Of a stretch of DNA of 64,000 nt, positions 26,257 to 38,762 are shown piece after piece. Below the pieces are notes generated by a model. The model was given only the letters and a program-made list of their open reading frames with translations. It was not told the DNA's origin and searched no databases. The first letter of the stretch is position 1, and each line of letters starts with the position of its first letter. Made by a program: the position numbers and the translations under genes. Origin of the DNA: Nissolia schottii (taxonomy: Eukaryota; Streptophyta; Magnoliopsida; Fabales; Fabaceae); assembly GCA_003254905.1 (NCBI GenBank), contig QANU01004276.1:399917-463916 (forward strand), written 5' to 3'.

Positions 26257-26892
26257 GGGTGAGTTTGGAATCAAATGAAATGGAAAATGATTTGATTTGG
26301 AATTATTTGAATTGATTTGATTTGAATTGCAAATCAATTACCATGTTTATAATTCATTAAAATAAGAATTGATTTGATTTAATTAGATTAATTTATATTT
26401 TTATCCTTTTTAAAATAGGAATGGACTTTTTTAAAAAAAAGAATTTTTTGAAAAATAGCTTTTTTATTTTTCCAAAAAAAAATATTTGGGACTTTTTAAT
26501 TTTTTCAAAAAATTATTTATTTTCCAAATTTTTTTTTGGAAAATTAAAAAAATTGGAAAAATATTTTTTGGTGGTAAATTTTTTTTCAAATTATTTTTTT
26601 TGAAAAAAAAATCTTTTGAAAAAAATAAGAGTAAAATAGTCTTTTATAAGTTTGATTTAATAAAGATGATAGTTTATAAATTTAGTTAGTTGAATAGAGA
26701 TAAAATAGTTTTTATGTAAAAATAAATCAATTTCAAGTAAATCTTTATAAAAGTAATAAGATTTTTAATGTAAGTAATTTAAATTCTTATGAATTTAAGA
26801 AATCAAATCAATTTATTTTTTTAAAATACCAAATATAAAAATTGATTTACAACTTAAATAATTTTTTATTTTGTTTGATTCGAAACATATCC
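26257..26892. mobile_element. Tourist-like (PIF/Harbinger) MITE
   Basis: A 636-bp segment bounded by TAA on both sides (26254-26256 and 26893-26895), matching the TTA/TAA target site of PIF/Harbinger elements. The ends are inverted repeats: GGGTGAGTTTGGAATCAAA on the left, and GGATATGTTTCGAATCAAA when the right end is reverse-complemented (15 of 19 positions agree). The interior at 26410-26630 is packed with A-run/T-run short palindromes. No coding capacity. Confidence 0.7.
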
Positions 26893-28478
26893 TAAATTTT
26901 GAGTCGGAATGAATTACTTTTCATTTACGTTCCAATAAGGACTATCAATCCAAGTGCAGACAGAACCTAGTGCAGCGGTAGAGACTAAATTAAGGGCTCT
27001 CAACAGCCTCGCTACTTGGAACTAGGTAGTATTTTCCGACAAAGCTTTCAACTACATATGACTCTGGGAAACTGAAGCTATTCCATATAGCCCCACAAGG
27101 CATGCAAAAAAAAGTTGCGGACACTCCCCTCAAATTAAATTTAATACAAAAAAAAAAAAAAAACTTTAGCCCATGCTTTTGTTTTATGTGTTGAAGAAAC
27201 CCAATTTGTTGAATAAAAGCAGAAATTAGAAAATCTAGTGAGCCCCTCATACGCCAAACAAAAACAAAAGGCAGAAATAAAATGAAATGTCAAGCCTTTT
27301 GAATATTTCAAATACCACCGCACTTTTGTTATTTATTTTCTTTTCTTTTTCTACATCCACATAAGTTTGAGGCAGCATCATAAGTAAACTAATTTGATAG
27401 CAACAGCTATGTATACTACATCAAGTTGTCCTGAAGCAAACCACGTTAACGCCACAGAAATGAGATGAAAAGGTCGGTGGTACAGAGGGAGGGTGAAGTT
27501 AATAATAATTTTGATCATCCATGTGCTTAAACAGGCACTAGAGTTTGCTTTATTTTTGTTGTAAAGAAAAAGTTTAGAGAGAGAAAAAAAAGGGTCTATC
27601 TTTTTAATGCATGTCACATTTCGTGTCTACAAATAGCACATACAAATCGGTTAGAGGATGGCAAAATGAATCAAACTTAACCCTTTTTTCAGGTCAAGTG
27701 CTTCAAAATCCTTTTTATAAAGTGTGAAATCAATCTCCCATTGTTCAAGATTTTACTTTCTAATTGATTGTAGGGACACTAAATCTTTGCCATGTTATTC
27801 ACTTAACAACCTTATAAGGTTTTGAGGCCCTTTCTGCCTGCCATATTGCAAAGGAAAACATGGACACAAGTTGTTGCCTTTACTGTAAAGGGGACAGCCC
27901 CCTATTATAAAATTATTAACCCTACACATAGAGAAACAACACCCCATCACTTATCTGTCAGAGACTGAGAATCCTACAGGGAAAAAAGCAAATTATGTAC
28001 TATTCCTTGCAGATTGAATAATTTTGCTAAGTGCACATGGGACATGAAGGGCAGAAGATAATTGATGTTAAAACTTAACAACGATGCATACACTGTTAAA
28101 CAAAGAAATGAAATTTTACATTACTATATGAAAGTTTCTGTTAATAGAGAGAGTCATTCAACCATAAGAGATGATGCTAATTTCAACCATAAGAACTGAA
28201 AAGGATGGAATGGGAGAGTAGCTCCATTGCAGTATTGCACCCTTTAAAGCCTTTTGATTACTACTGTAATTCCCTGATGCTGTACAAGCTCAGATAGGTA
28301 CTTTTCTGAGAGCAACTGAACCTCAAGCTCCCAACTATTACTTAAATCCCAATATGGGGTATATAGTGGGGTTGAGTTTCCCTCAAAATGTTCAAGAAAT
28401 CTTATTCTCCAAAAAATGAAAACAAAAAATAGGATCAGTAGATAAAGGAAGAAAACTGCTAGAGAGTAGTGATAACTA

Positions 28479-30220
28479 CTAAGATATGAAAACAAAATGA
28501 GGCCTCTGGGGGATGGTTTTCCTTGGCCTCTTCCTGTAATTCACTACTTCAACCCATCCATATGGCTCAGCTTCAGATATAGATGACTCCGGTTCTGAAT
28601 TCTGGTTATTATCACTGGAGGTAAAATCAATGACTTCAGGTTTTGGAGTGTTGATGCATCTACTAGCACTTTGACTGGCAGGCTCTGCTGAACTACTTTG
28701 TGAACAGTTATTTTGACCTTGGTTTTGGGGCTCCACTGGAAACACTGAGACCTGAAAACAATTCCACGTGATTTGGATCACAAATAATCTACATATAGTA
28801 AACAACAAAATGTCAAAATCTAAACATTAAATCAGAACATGGCTTGTTACCTTGCATGTAATGGAGCAGAAGCGATTGCGCTCTTCTTGTAAGTGTTTTC
28901 CACATACTTCACATGCACCACCTGACTTTGTTCTTGAAGCAAAGTTGAATTCTTTGGATTTAGAATCAGGGCTTTGATCAGCAACTTTAGATTTATTGAT
29001 TGAAGGTCGGGGTTTAAGATGCACAATCCTTTCATTATTGGATATGTAAGTCTGCCAAATCATGTCACCATTATAAGAAACAAAATAAGTTAGTTGATTG
29101 ATTCTTAATTAGAAAAACATGTTCAAAGGTTGCCATTAATAGGCCAGTTAGGATTTGAATCAGATATACCAACTTCGTATCAACAAATACTAAAATAGGA
29201 ATGAAAAATAGACATGGCTTGTTTCACTGATGACAGCATTAGAAAATTAATGGCAGATTCATCATCAGCAATCAGAGCAAAACAAATCAAGCACTATATA
29301 GAAGCAATTAATAAGATTAGTACCAAGAGATTTAATTGATTTAAGTCAAGTGGAAGAATCAATCGTTACCAATAATGAATTCAATACAATCTTGTGGCAG
29401 AAAAAGAAGAGAGAACCTGAATTTTTGAGCAGTCAAAATATTTCTGAAGCTCAGAATGGCGAAAGACATCCTGATATGAATACTTGTAAATCTGAAACCT
29501 TCTGTGGTGTGAATGAGCTTCCTTACAGTGCCTACACACCCTAACTCCACAGTCTATACAGAACACATTCTTCTCATTTGACCTAAGGTCATGGTGATCA
29601 TCACAATAGCCAAAGCTGCTATTCATAAGAGCTCTAATCCAATCTCTATTTCTTTCCCTTGCTAACATATTCTGATCCACCTGCAAAATCAAACCCATTG
29701 GATGCCAAAGGAACTCAAAAACACTTCAAAAAAGAGGGGAAAAAACAGTAAAGCCAAACACAGTTCAACCCCAACAATCAAGGATCAGAGATTCAAAGTA
29801 TTAAACTTTACTCATCAAATTAGATTAGTTTTCAAGAAATCTAAACCTACTACCACAATTGGCACCGAAATCCTAAGATTCCAGATACAATAACAAACCA
29901 ACCTAATCCGCAGATTCAATTAGCAAAATCGATCCAAAGTGAAACTCCATTTGACAATGGAAAGATTACTCCATTTGATCACAATGAACTGGTACTAAAT
30001 GGTATATTCAAGATCAGACTCAAGCAAAAGGTGAAGAAAAATGAGAATGAGAATTAATATTAAAAAAAATGGTATCAGTGGAATCAAATTAGAGCTCCAA
30101 ATTGCAATTGCATTCAAATTACAGGAAATCAAATGAAAAATAAATATCAAAACTTTTCAACAACACATTAAAATTGAGCTCGGAAAGAACATGGAAGTGA
30201 TGATTTTCTGCACTCACCAT
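28479..30220 (-). CDS. PLATZ-family zinc-binding transcription factor
   Basis: PLATZ proteins are plant-specific, zinc-dependent DNA-binding proteins that bind A/T-rich sequences. Exons on the minus strand: 30218-30220 (the ATG alone), 29417-29680, 28851-29051 and 28479-28751. All introns are GT-AG and the joined protein is 246 residues, normal for the family. Exon 2 carries the first zinc cluster, seen as CDDHHDLRSNEKNVFCIDC continuing into C-x2-C and H-x2-H pairs (C-x2-H-x11-C-x2-C pattern). Exon 3 carries the second, CEVCGKHLQEERNRFCSITC. The C-terminal exon is Ser/Pro/Glu-rich and ends with a basic YRKRPRK patch, probably a nuclear signal. The first coding exon contributes only the start codon, with donor GTGAGT directly after it. 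The specific target genes cannot be inferred. Confidence 0.93.
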
Positions 30221-33200
30221 TGTGGTTTGGATTGAGAGTAGCAAAAGGCGGCTTGAGGAGAATGGGAAGTGAAGGAAAGAAACAGAGGCCCCTCTCTCTC
30301 GGTCCGTGATGAGTGTGTGAAGGGATTGAAATAAGGGGAATAACAATACTAAGTAAAAAGGGTATTTTTATCATTTCAATTTGAAAAGAATAAAAAATAG
30401 TAATTAATGTAATTATGTAGGAAATAAAAAGAAAAAAGGAGACGAAATCGTTTCTTTTTCCCTGCAGAGGTGAAGACTGAAGCGTCGTACCATAGGCGGG
30501 AATGGGAATGCGGTGGCTGCCGTTGGATTGAATAGTGATCGTACGGTGAATGTTGACTGAGATTGAATGCGGCGTGGGACCCACGCGGGAGAAAATAATG
30601 GAAAACCCCAAAAAGGCGCTAGCTGCCCCGCACCCATTTCCCGCCCATTTAACCGAAATTCTCGGAATCATTTGTTTGCATTTTAAATATTTGTTTTGTT
30701 AATGAAAAAGCATTTTTTTTTCTATTTATATTTATATACGTGATGAAAAGCAATTGTGTGCGCCCCAAAGCCAAAAGACACAATAATATTATTATTTGTT
30801 GTTCAAAAGCTCTTAGTAGTGGCTTATAGGACATGTAAGAATACTCACAATCCAAATGACCCCAACTATTCAACTCTGCTAAAATGCAAGTTGGTGAGAA
30901 ATTAATGGGTCTCTAATTGGGATTAATAAGTGGTCAAAGTTGACCTTATATGAATATGTGTTTTGTCACTTCAAATATTTTGTGTATTTTGTATGTATCT
31001 TGTCACTTTCATCCTAGACTTTAAATGTTGTCCTACTAGAATAACTAAAAATAAAGTTTTTCTTTTTTTTTTTTACTTTAAATATCGGATCTGAACCCAA
31101 TATGATATGTGGACTGTGATCACCCTCACGAGTAAGCAAGTCTAAGTGACTTGGATCTCTTCAATATGTAGTCATGCATTCAATCTCTGGGCTAATGTAA
31201 ATGGGAAAAGAACTTTCGGGAGAGGGCTTGTTAATAAATGAGTGGTTTAATTCTTTTTTAAAAGTTAGTTCAAAGAGATGTTGAACAAAAATTTATATAA
31301 GCCTTATCTCTAAGTGTGCAAGGTGGGATTTTAATACGTTTCATTCATGCACAAATATTTAGAGCGTAAAAAATTTGCAGATATTTGTGGATGACTTAAA
31401 ATTTTTTTAAAGCAAACTCTAATAATATATTAAAAAATAATTTTAAAATTAATTAAAAGAGTGAAAAATATCTCCCACTTAAAATGTTTACCTAAGTCTT
31501 ATCTCTAAAGAATGTTAGATTCTAATACTATTCATAAGCATTTGACTTTAATTAAGAAATTAATCTTTCACTTATCAAGTGAGAAGATATTCTAAAAAAT
31601 AAAAAAGCATATAGAGAAATTTTTAAACATTTTTTCTAAATATAAAATATTTGTAATTCATAGAAGATTTTTTTTTTTTTGCTAAGTGCTGAGAGTTTGA
31701 TCATCACTTTAAACACAAAGTAACTTTGAATTTTGAGACTAATATCTACTTCTTAAATGAGTTTAAGGTACACAAAAAAAATTAATCACTATTTATAGCA
31801 TTAAATATCATAAAAAATCTAATATAATTAATAATTTAATTGTTATGTAATGACCATTTAACTTTTTTTTACAATATTATCTTATTAAATTTTGTTAAAT
31901 AAATAAAAATAATGGTCTACATACAATAATTAATCTAGAAAATTATACTCTGTCAAAATTACAACATTGTGAAACTTGTTTCCCTCTCGTGGGGACAAAA
32001 AAAAATTCACTAGACGAGGACTATGCGGCTATTTTTGGAATAAATCTCCGTGAGACAAGTTTTTTTTTTTTTTAAATTCTGCAGAGCGGAGACGGGGACT
32101 AAAGTCCACTGTGATAAATTCAGGGGGGGTTGGGACCTATATGTACATACATTATATATGTACATATAGATTATGAGAATAATTATTTCCTAAAATAATT
32201 ATGTATGGATAAAGTTAAATTAAATTATCAATAAAAACATAATAGCAATAAAAAGGATGAACTCTCTCCATAAGAAAAAATGTATGCATATATAAAGTTA
32301 AAATATTTTTATGATTATTTAATAATTGACATATAAAAAATATTATCTTAAAGAAGTATTTAAAAAATATTACTTTTTTAATTTTTTTACTCATCTAAAG
32401 AGCAAGCTTGTGTTGATAACATGTTGTGAATAATAAAAAGAATGGTGTAATAGAGAAAAAGAGATGAAATAAATAATTCTATTATTAAATCTTAAGGAGA
32501 TATGTAATACATATAAGACCAAATGATCCATTTATAGAGTACATGCTGAGAGATGGAAAGAATAATATAAGATAAAATATTAAACTCTATCTAATTAAAT
32601 CTTAACTACATCCACCAAATATTTCATAACAATATACATTTCACACTTATTTTAATTAAAAAATAAATAAAAAGATAAAAAAAACTAACAGAAACCTAGT
32701 GCCATTGCAAACCTAATTCCATAACCAGCTAACCTCACAATTTCACAAACCGTCTCACCTTGCGGTTGCGACGCCGTGCCTCTCTCTCTCTTCTCTCTGT
32801 CTCTCTCTCGGGGCGCCGTGCCCGCCAGCCACCGACGGGACGGGCTCCTCTAATTTTCCTCCTCTCTCGGCTTGCTCCTGTCTCGCTCGTCTCTCTCACG
32901 TGGTGGATTCAAACACAAGGATTGGGATCCTCTGCTTTCGGGAGAAAACAGCACACTGTTATGTTGTAGTAATCCTAGCCATTCTTTGTTGATATAGACA
33001 CATCAACGACTTAGATTTAGACACATGGGCAATCAAATTAATTAGCTACATCATATCTTACCACTTACCCTTTCGGTTTCTCTCTCCACTCTTCCTGCTC
33101 CGCCTCCACACTCCGGCCACCGCTTCAGAATCTGGGTCTCGTGGATATACACTCATTTTTGGTTTCTGTGGTTTCCCTCTTTCCTTTTCTCGAAAGTCCC

Positions 33201-33354
33201 GTGTCCATTTTTGTGCAATAAAAATTAAGTCATTGATGTGTTTTTAATAAAATTAAGAGTAGACAGTTTGATTTGAGCGTGGACTGGAAGGTGAATCAAG
33301 AAAATTAGAAAGGAATTATCGATCGAATCTGCAATCAGTGAAAGGGGCAGGGAA
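30221..33354. other. intergenic region between the divergent PLATZ and CCZ1 genes
   Basis: 3.1 kb holding both promoters. 30221-30350 is the likely PLATZ 5' leader. 30960-32700 is AT-rich; 32410-32640 resembles a repeat or LTR fragment, but without a recognisable partner. 32750-33350 turns CT- and GC-richer and contains the CCZ1 leader. No gene is supported. Confidence 0.55.
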
Positions 33355-36300
33355 ATGGGGCTGTCTTCTGCAGCAGCAGCTGCCCCAAATGAACCGTCGG
33401 TAGAGCTATGCATCTTCGATTTGAGGAGAGGGCAACGCGAAGGCCAAGAGCTCGATAAGATCCTCTTCTTCTTCCCCGCTGGTTTGCCTTTCTCCAAGCA
33501 ACTCTCTGTTATTGGCCTTAGCGAAGGCCTCATCACTTTCACTAGGTTACGCTCCCCTCTCTCTTAACCCTAATTCATTTTCAATTTTGAAAAGGGATCA
33601 TTGATTTGTTTGCTCAGAAAAGCTCCAATTGTGAACCATTTTGCAGGATTTTCTCCCCAGAGGCTGCTTGCGAGGTCATCGAAGCCGAGCAACATTCTCA
33701 CATCTTTTACGAGGCCGAACCCGATATATGGATGGTCATGGTCTGTTTCTCCTCTCTCTTTTCTTATTCCATTTTTTTTTTGTTTGAGTATTTTTGCTTG
33801 TGCCTTTAGGATGAGGAATCTGAGTAAGTGATTGCTATTGGAGCATGCGTTTGCAATTTATTGTAATGTATGAAGTTTTTATCCCCGTAGGTGGTGGAGA
33901 AAAGCAATGATTCAGAACCTATATGGAGAGACGATGCATTGAGGAAAGTTCTCAAGGAAATTCACTCGCTTTTTATAATGTTTCATGGATCTATAAGAGC
34001 AATGCTGGAGAAGGAACCTGGTGGGGAACTGATAAGACGCCATTTGTATTCCTTTATCATGGATTATCTGAGGGGTATGCCATCATACTAGTGCGAATTT
34101 GATAAATCGTAATTTTTTCAGTTTTGAGTTGAGATTCAAAATGTTTCATTATAAGTCATAATTGTCAGCGTGTAAAAAGCGGTCTCCATGGGCTAATTGC
34201 TGCTGTGGTAATGGTGAAGTTGCTGTATCAAATGGTTTCCTTTGGATTTGTGTTGCCTGACTCGTGCTGAAGTAGCTGTCTCTCACCTTAATTGTCAATT
34301 TTCTCTTTTGAGGCAGATTTTCTCGTGGGGAAGAAGCTGCTTTTACCATCATTCCGTGATTGCCTTAAAGAACGTGGAACTGTACAGATGCTGACAATAG
34401 GTCGGGAAGCTGCAATTGAGGTTCAGGTTAGATAAGTTTTGTGAATCGTGATATGAAAAGCTACAAAAGTTATCTAAAATTTGGATGACAGAACTTCAGG
34501 TTATCTTTATGTTCAATTTTAATTTTTTATACAAAATGTATGGTAGAAAACTAGAAATGCCTTGACGTCTCTTAAGACTTTGCAACGCTGTCATGGTGGT
34601 TTCATCAATTCCAAAACAATAAGATTGTAAGCTGTTACGAAGAAAAACTTTGTTAGCACAAAATGAGTTTTGTGGTTATCTAATTCTTTTTTATTGCACT
34701 TTCCTGTATTCTCTCTTCCAAATACCAGCACTGCTCTCCAAATGAATGCACCAAATGTTGCATAGATTGCAGATTCCCATAAATTTATTTTGTGATTGTC
34801 TTTACTGCTTCTGTTAGATGTTCCCCTTTTATTTTATCATGACATTATGGTTTGAAATACATTTGGTGTTTACACTATTGAAATGAGTTCAAACTTTCTA
34901 ATGTGTTCTGAAATATTTGTATGCATTCCTAAAGAGTTTTGGCTTGTTAATAGAATGCCTGTTTTGGCAGTCGCTTGTAAGGGTGTTCGAATCTTCCGCT
35001 GGAAACACTCCCTGCTACTCTTTGATTCTATTTCAAGACCTGCTGGTGTCCACAACACTATCACCTGTATGGTTTTAGCTGTCAAGTACAATTTTGCTTT
35101 TAATGGCATAATTTGATTGGGCAATTGCTTGGTTTTGGTCATTCATTAAGTGGCTGATTAATCTTGACTGTTGACATATTTCTCAGGATGACACCATAAA
35201 TTTATTTACGTATGCTGTGCTAAGGTTGACTCCACATGCTCTTTCTTCTGGAATAAGTTCCTGGTCCTACTTACGGAAAGGCAATGCTGCTTCCAATGTG
35301 ATCGCTGAGTCTAACATGGCCCATCCAAGCTCTGTGTCTGAAAGTTATTATGGCTCATCTGATTTATCCCATGCCGAGGACAACCAGTATCATGTTGTGA
35401 GGCCCTTACAGAGTGACAAGTGGTCCAAAGGGAAAGATGGTTATCTTGTCACCGATTTATGGGGTGCAGAGGTTGGTACATGGGTGTTTGCCACACCAAC
35501 AGTTTTGCTTCGACAGACAGGAGAGAGAATGTATCTTTGTGCTTATCAGCATAGAAACCTTACTTTGATGCTTCTTATTCCTGTATCCTCTATAGCCAAT
35601 GGGGAGCAAGGAGTTTCGGCAGTTAAGCAGCAAGTAGTTGAAAATGTTAGTCTCTTTTGCTGTTATAGTGGATATTTTGTTTCCAGTGAACTCTGAGAAA
35701 GCTTTTACATAATTTAATATGAACTTGTGCTAAGTGAAACGGAGCATTCTGGTGTGTTCCATTGTATTATTTTTTTCTATAGGTTAAACTTGCCTAGTAT
35801 AGCAAGTGATCCTTTCATAAAGAAGTTTTGAGAGGTTTTCTCTGATCCTTGTCTTTTTTCTTTGCTGAAAACATCAGGCATCACTCAAGATATTAAAAGT
35901 TGAAGAGAAATTATCCAAAGGATGGGGTGGTGAGAATGCATATCATGTCAGCGGGTACCGCTATTTATTAGTGGATGGTGATAGAAATGTGTCCAGGGCT
36001 TCTCCACCAACAAAAGTTACAACTTTAGCTAAGGTTTGATGTTGGCATCAGGCTGTGTCCTGATGACCTTTTTCCTTTATTTTTTTTTTGAAAAAAATCT
36101 ATGTGATATTCATTTCATAATATACTCCTCACTAGTGCTCTCATTGTTTGTGAATTGACCGTCTTGAAAGTAGTTTAAATGTTGGTTCATTTTTGTGCCT
36201 GGTTCAGGAATCCTTGCTTGCTATGAATAGGCTTAGGAAAGAGGTTGAGTTGGAGAAGAGTCGAGCAAAGCAAGATGGTGGTGATCATGAGAAAGACCTA

Positions 36301-36910
36301 GAGGTGTGCATTAGAGCAAAAAATAATGCCTGGGTTATTTCTCGAATTGCTAGAGGGAAGGAGCTCTACATGGTTCTGGAAAAAGCCAACGAAACACTCC
36401 TGTATGCCTCAGATGCTGTTGAGAAGTTTAGCGACAGGCATGTTTTCCTATCATTTGTGTGCTTAATACTGTATCTACATGAAAATTATTATCCTTGTTA
36501 TAACGAGACCAACATAGGAAAAACAAGTAGAAGGATAAAAGTTCAAAATCTTTCAGATATCAAGTCAAGAATTTATATTTACCTAGTTGAAAAAAAAAAA
36601 TTCCTTGGCATTCATTTTTTCTTCTTGCTAATACTCACATTTGCAAATGATGGAGTTATGATTATTGGTTGTTGTGACAATTTCCTACTCAAGCTTCCCT
36701 GGAGTGTTTGGTTCTCGTGAGTAGTTCCTCCCACCTTGATTACAGAAGTGGAAGGTGAAATTAAGGGACCAAACTGGGCAGTTTTTGCTCAAAGAGTCTC
36801 CAAACATATATTGAGTAATCCCTAGACTGGCTGGAAAGATGTGATTGTTATTTTCGTTTTTTGGTTGAATATATTGCAGGTATTGTGATGGAACTTTTTC
36901 AGTGGACTGA
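33355..36910 (+). CDS. CCZ1: vacuolar fusion protein CCZ1 homolog
   Basis: CCZ1 pairs with MON1 to form the guanine-nucleotide exchange factor that activates Rab7/RABG3 on late endosomes, needed for vacuolar delivery. Nine exons: 33355-33545, 33647-33740, 33891-34074, 34317-34426, 34971-35066, 35187-35645, 35878-36033, 36208-36437 and 36880-36910. Joined length is 516 residues, near the usual plant length. The start MGLSSAAAAAPNEPSVELC is followed by CIFDLRRGQREGQELDKILF and GLSEGLITFTRIFSPEAACE, the longin-type domain typical of CCZ1. Later blocks include VGTWVFATPTVLLRQTGERM and AKNNAWVISRIARGKELYMV. Intron 8 starts with GC (CAG/GCATGT) instead of GT; this is the only reading that gives the short terminal YCDGTFSVD exon in frame. 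If that intron were retained, translation would run into a different tail ending near 36720. Confidence 0.95.
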
Positions 36911-37911
36911 GGAGGCAATGTATGCGAGGACTGAGGAATAGCAGCTTAGCTTTTTTGTAACCTTTTTTCCCCCCAATAAGCTCGGGCACTTTTCCACTAT
37001 TTAGTTTGCTCACCAGTAAATTCTAGAAAGCAAGAATTCAGCGTATGTATATCTCTCTGTATATTAAGTGTAATTTGTACTTGTTCAATGGTGCAACCTA
37101 TCACTGGTGCATCATGTTACTGTAAAAAGGCGAAAGAGTGAGCTCTATTGATGGGTTGTTCTATCCCCCGTTTCAATCAACGCGCGTTTCCATTGTTGGT
37201 CGGTTCTATCCCTGGTGCATCTAATCTAAAGAGTGCATTTGAATAGGATTTTTTTTTCACCTTCTAAAAATGTACTTTTATAAGCGTTTTAAAATAACAA
37301 AAAACCGTGATTGAATATCGTTTCTAAAACGTAGAAGCAGAACGAAACATAATTTAGTAGAAGGGAGACACCATAAGAAATCAAAGCTAAAATATTCAAC
37401 TTTAAAAAGAAAATAAAAAAGAATCACTTTTTGTAATTTGGCTACAAAATTACAGTTTTTTTTTACCCAAGTAGATTTGGAAGTAAGTATAAGCAGCTTA
37501 TTCAAATGCAAAGTGATTTTTTTCTAAAAAACAAAGCTTTACTGAATGAAGTTTAGTTAAAAAGATCATATTTTCAGAAACTTATCCGAACAAACCTTAA
37601 ATAGAATATGTAGCATGCGAATGAAAACTAAATATGTATTTTCCAATTAAGTTTAAAATTAATTCTTCACTAATGTATCGGTTTTTTTTTTATATGATTA
37701 CAAATATTTCTATTGTTTACCATGTCATTATTGCATTGAAATTGAAATACAAAGAATAGTCATGTTCTTTTATTTATTTGAAATAATGTATTGGGGAGCT
37801 CTTGACATTTGAAATAATGCAAAATTGAAATAATGTTTGGTGTTTTGGATGGGTGGAATCAGCCACAATTCTCTGGCAAACTATAATTAAAGCTGTTCCC
37901 AAATAGGCACA
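36911..37911. other. intergenic region between CCZ1 and SmD2
   Basis: The CCZ1 3' UTR (to about 37100-37200) followed by AT-rich spacer. No gene or clear repeat is seen. Confidence 0.6.
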
Positions 37912-38017
37912 TGGGCCGAATTAAAATGGGCCTACCCAACGAGCTAGAGTTTTGATCTGTTGAAACAAAAAAGGAGGGGAGAACAAAGTTAGGGTTTTGC
38001 ATTTCACAGTATAAAAT
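37912..38017 (+). promoter_or_regulatory. SmD2/snoRNA promoter: two site II motifs, telo-box, TATA
   Basis: TGGGCC site II motifs at 37912-37917 and 37927-37932, TTAGGGTTT (telo-box, reverse orientation) at 37989-37997, and TATAAAAT at 38010-38017. A transcription start near 38040 would fit the leader exon. This combination is typical of plant ribosomal-protein and snoRNA promoters. Confidence 0.7.
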
Positions 38018-38202
38018 GTAGAGGCTTAGCAGCTCTTTATCATCGCGCTCTTAGCTTCAAATCCCAGATCTTGTGCGTCCTGCGAACTAAGGTATGTTTT
38101 CTCACGGTCTTGCTTGTTTCACTGCCTCGAAATTTGTGGTTCCGCTCTTGAATCTGTCTTATTCTGTGTGTGGTTGCGTAATTTCGCTCTGGGAAGGCTC
38201 GT

Positions 38203-38294
38203 GTCTCTGATGATGATCGAATTCAGTTGAACTTTCGTTCTTCTGATAACAAATTCATGAAGAATGCTGTTTTGGAGACCTGAACTGAATAGAC
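38203..38294 (+). ncRNA. C/D-box snoRNA, copy 1 (U59/snR54-type guide)
   Basis: Terminal stem GTCT (38203-38206) with AGAC (38291-38294); box C ATGATGA (38210-38216); guide AACTTTCGTTCTT ending at 38242; box D' CTGA (38243-38246); C'-like ATGAAGA (38257-38263); box D CTGA (38285-38288). The guide is complementary to the 18S rRNA segment AAGAACGAAAGTT, and the base five positions from D' would be the A methylated under yeast snR54 and human SNORD59 (recalled, not searched). Best-formed of the three copies. Confidence 0.85.
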
Positions 38295-38762
38295 ATGTTC
38301 ATGACTTCCTAAACAGAAACTCTCATGTGCTATTTTGCCCTATTTTCGTGGTGGTTGTCTCTTCTTACGGTATACGTAATGTTGTTTCGTTCATGATTTT
38401 GCTGCACTATTTTTTTTTTCTTTTGCGTAAAAAATTTATTTATTTATTTCTTCTGTTCCTACGGTTGTTTTGGAGTCTTAGGATCCAGATCATTATCTAG
38501 GGTTTTTGTGAGATGGTTGGGGGAAGCAACTCTCAGATGAATTTTTTGAGACACTTATCTTTTGAGCTACTGAGTAAGAATCAAGTCCACGTGGTTTGGG
38601 GTTTTCAGCACAATTTGACTCAAATCAACTTGGTCTTGGTATGAATCTTTAATCCTAGTTTGAAGGACTTTTGAGTGCTTTTTCTAATGAAGAGTTACTT
38701 TTTGGTCTTGATGTCATGTGCATATGCATACGTATTGTGTCCTGTCATTGTGAAACCTGTCA

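Larger units (their letters stand above)
24933..28478. other. intergenic region between TOM40 and PLATZ (convergent 3' ends)
   Basis: About 3.5 kb. TOM40's 3' UTR occupies the left part, and the PLATZ 3' UTR probably reaches to about 28200. Between them are an (AT)n run at 25957-25996 and a Tourist-like element at 26257-26892. Open frames such as 26990-27250 (-) and 27378-27617 (-) show no recognisable family. Confidence 0.6.

Noticed and set aside
30168-30671. 167-codon minus-strand frame upstream of PLATZ
   Set aside because: It runs through the PLATZ leader and promoter and into intron 1. The splice donor immediately after the PLATZ ATG explains the region better.
32410-32640. LTR-like fragment (TGTTGATAACATG onward)
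   Set aside because: It looks like the end of a retroelement, but there is no partner, primer site or duplication in the window, so it was not called as an element.
38534-38573. possible fourth C/D snoRNA (AGATGAA ... ACTGAG)
   Set aside because: Only about 40 bases between boxes, no closing stem, no shared guide with the other three.
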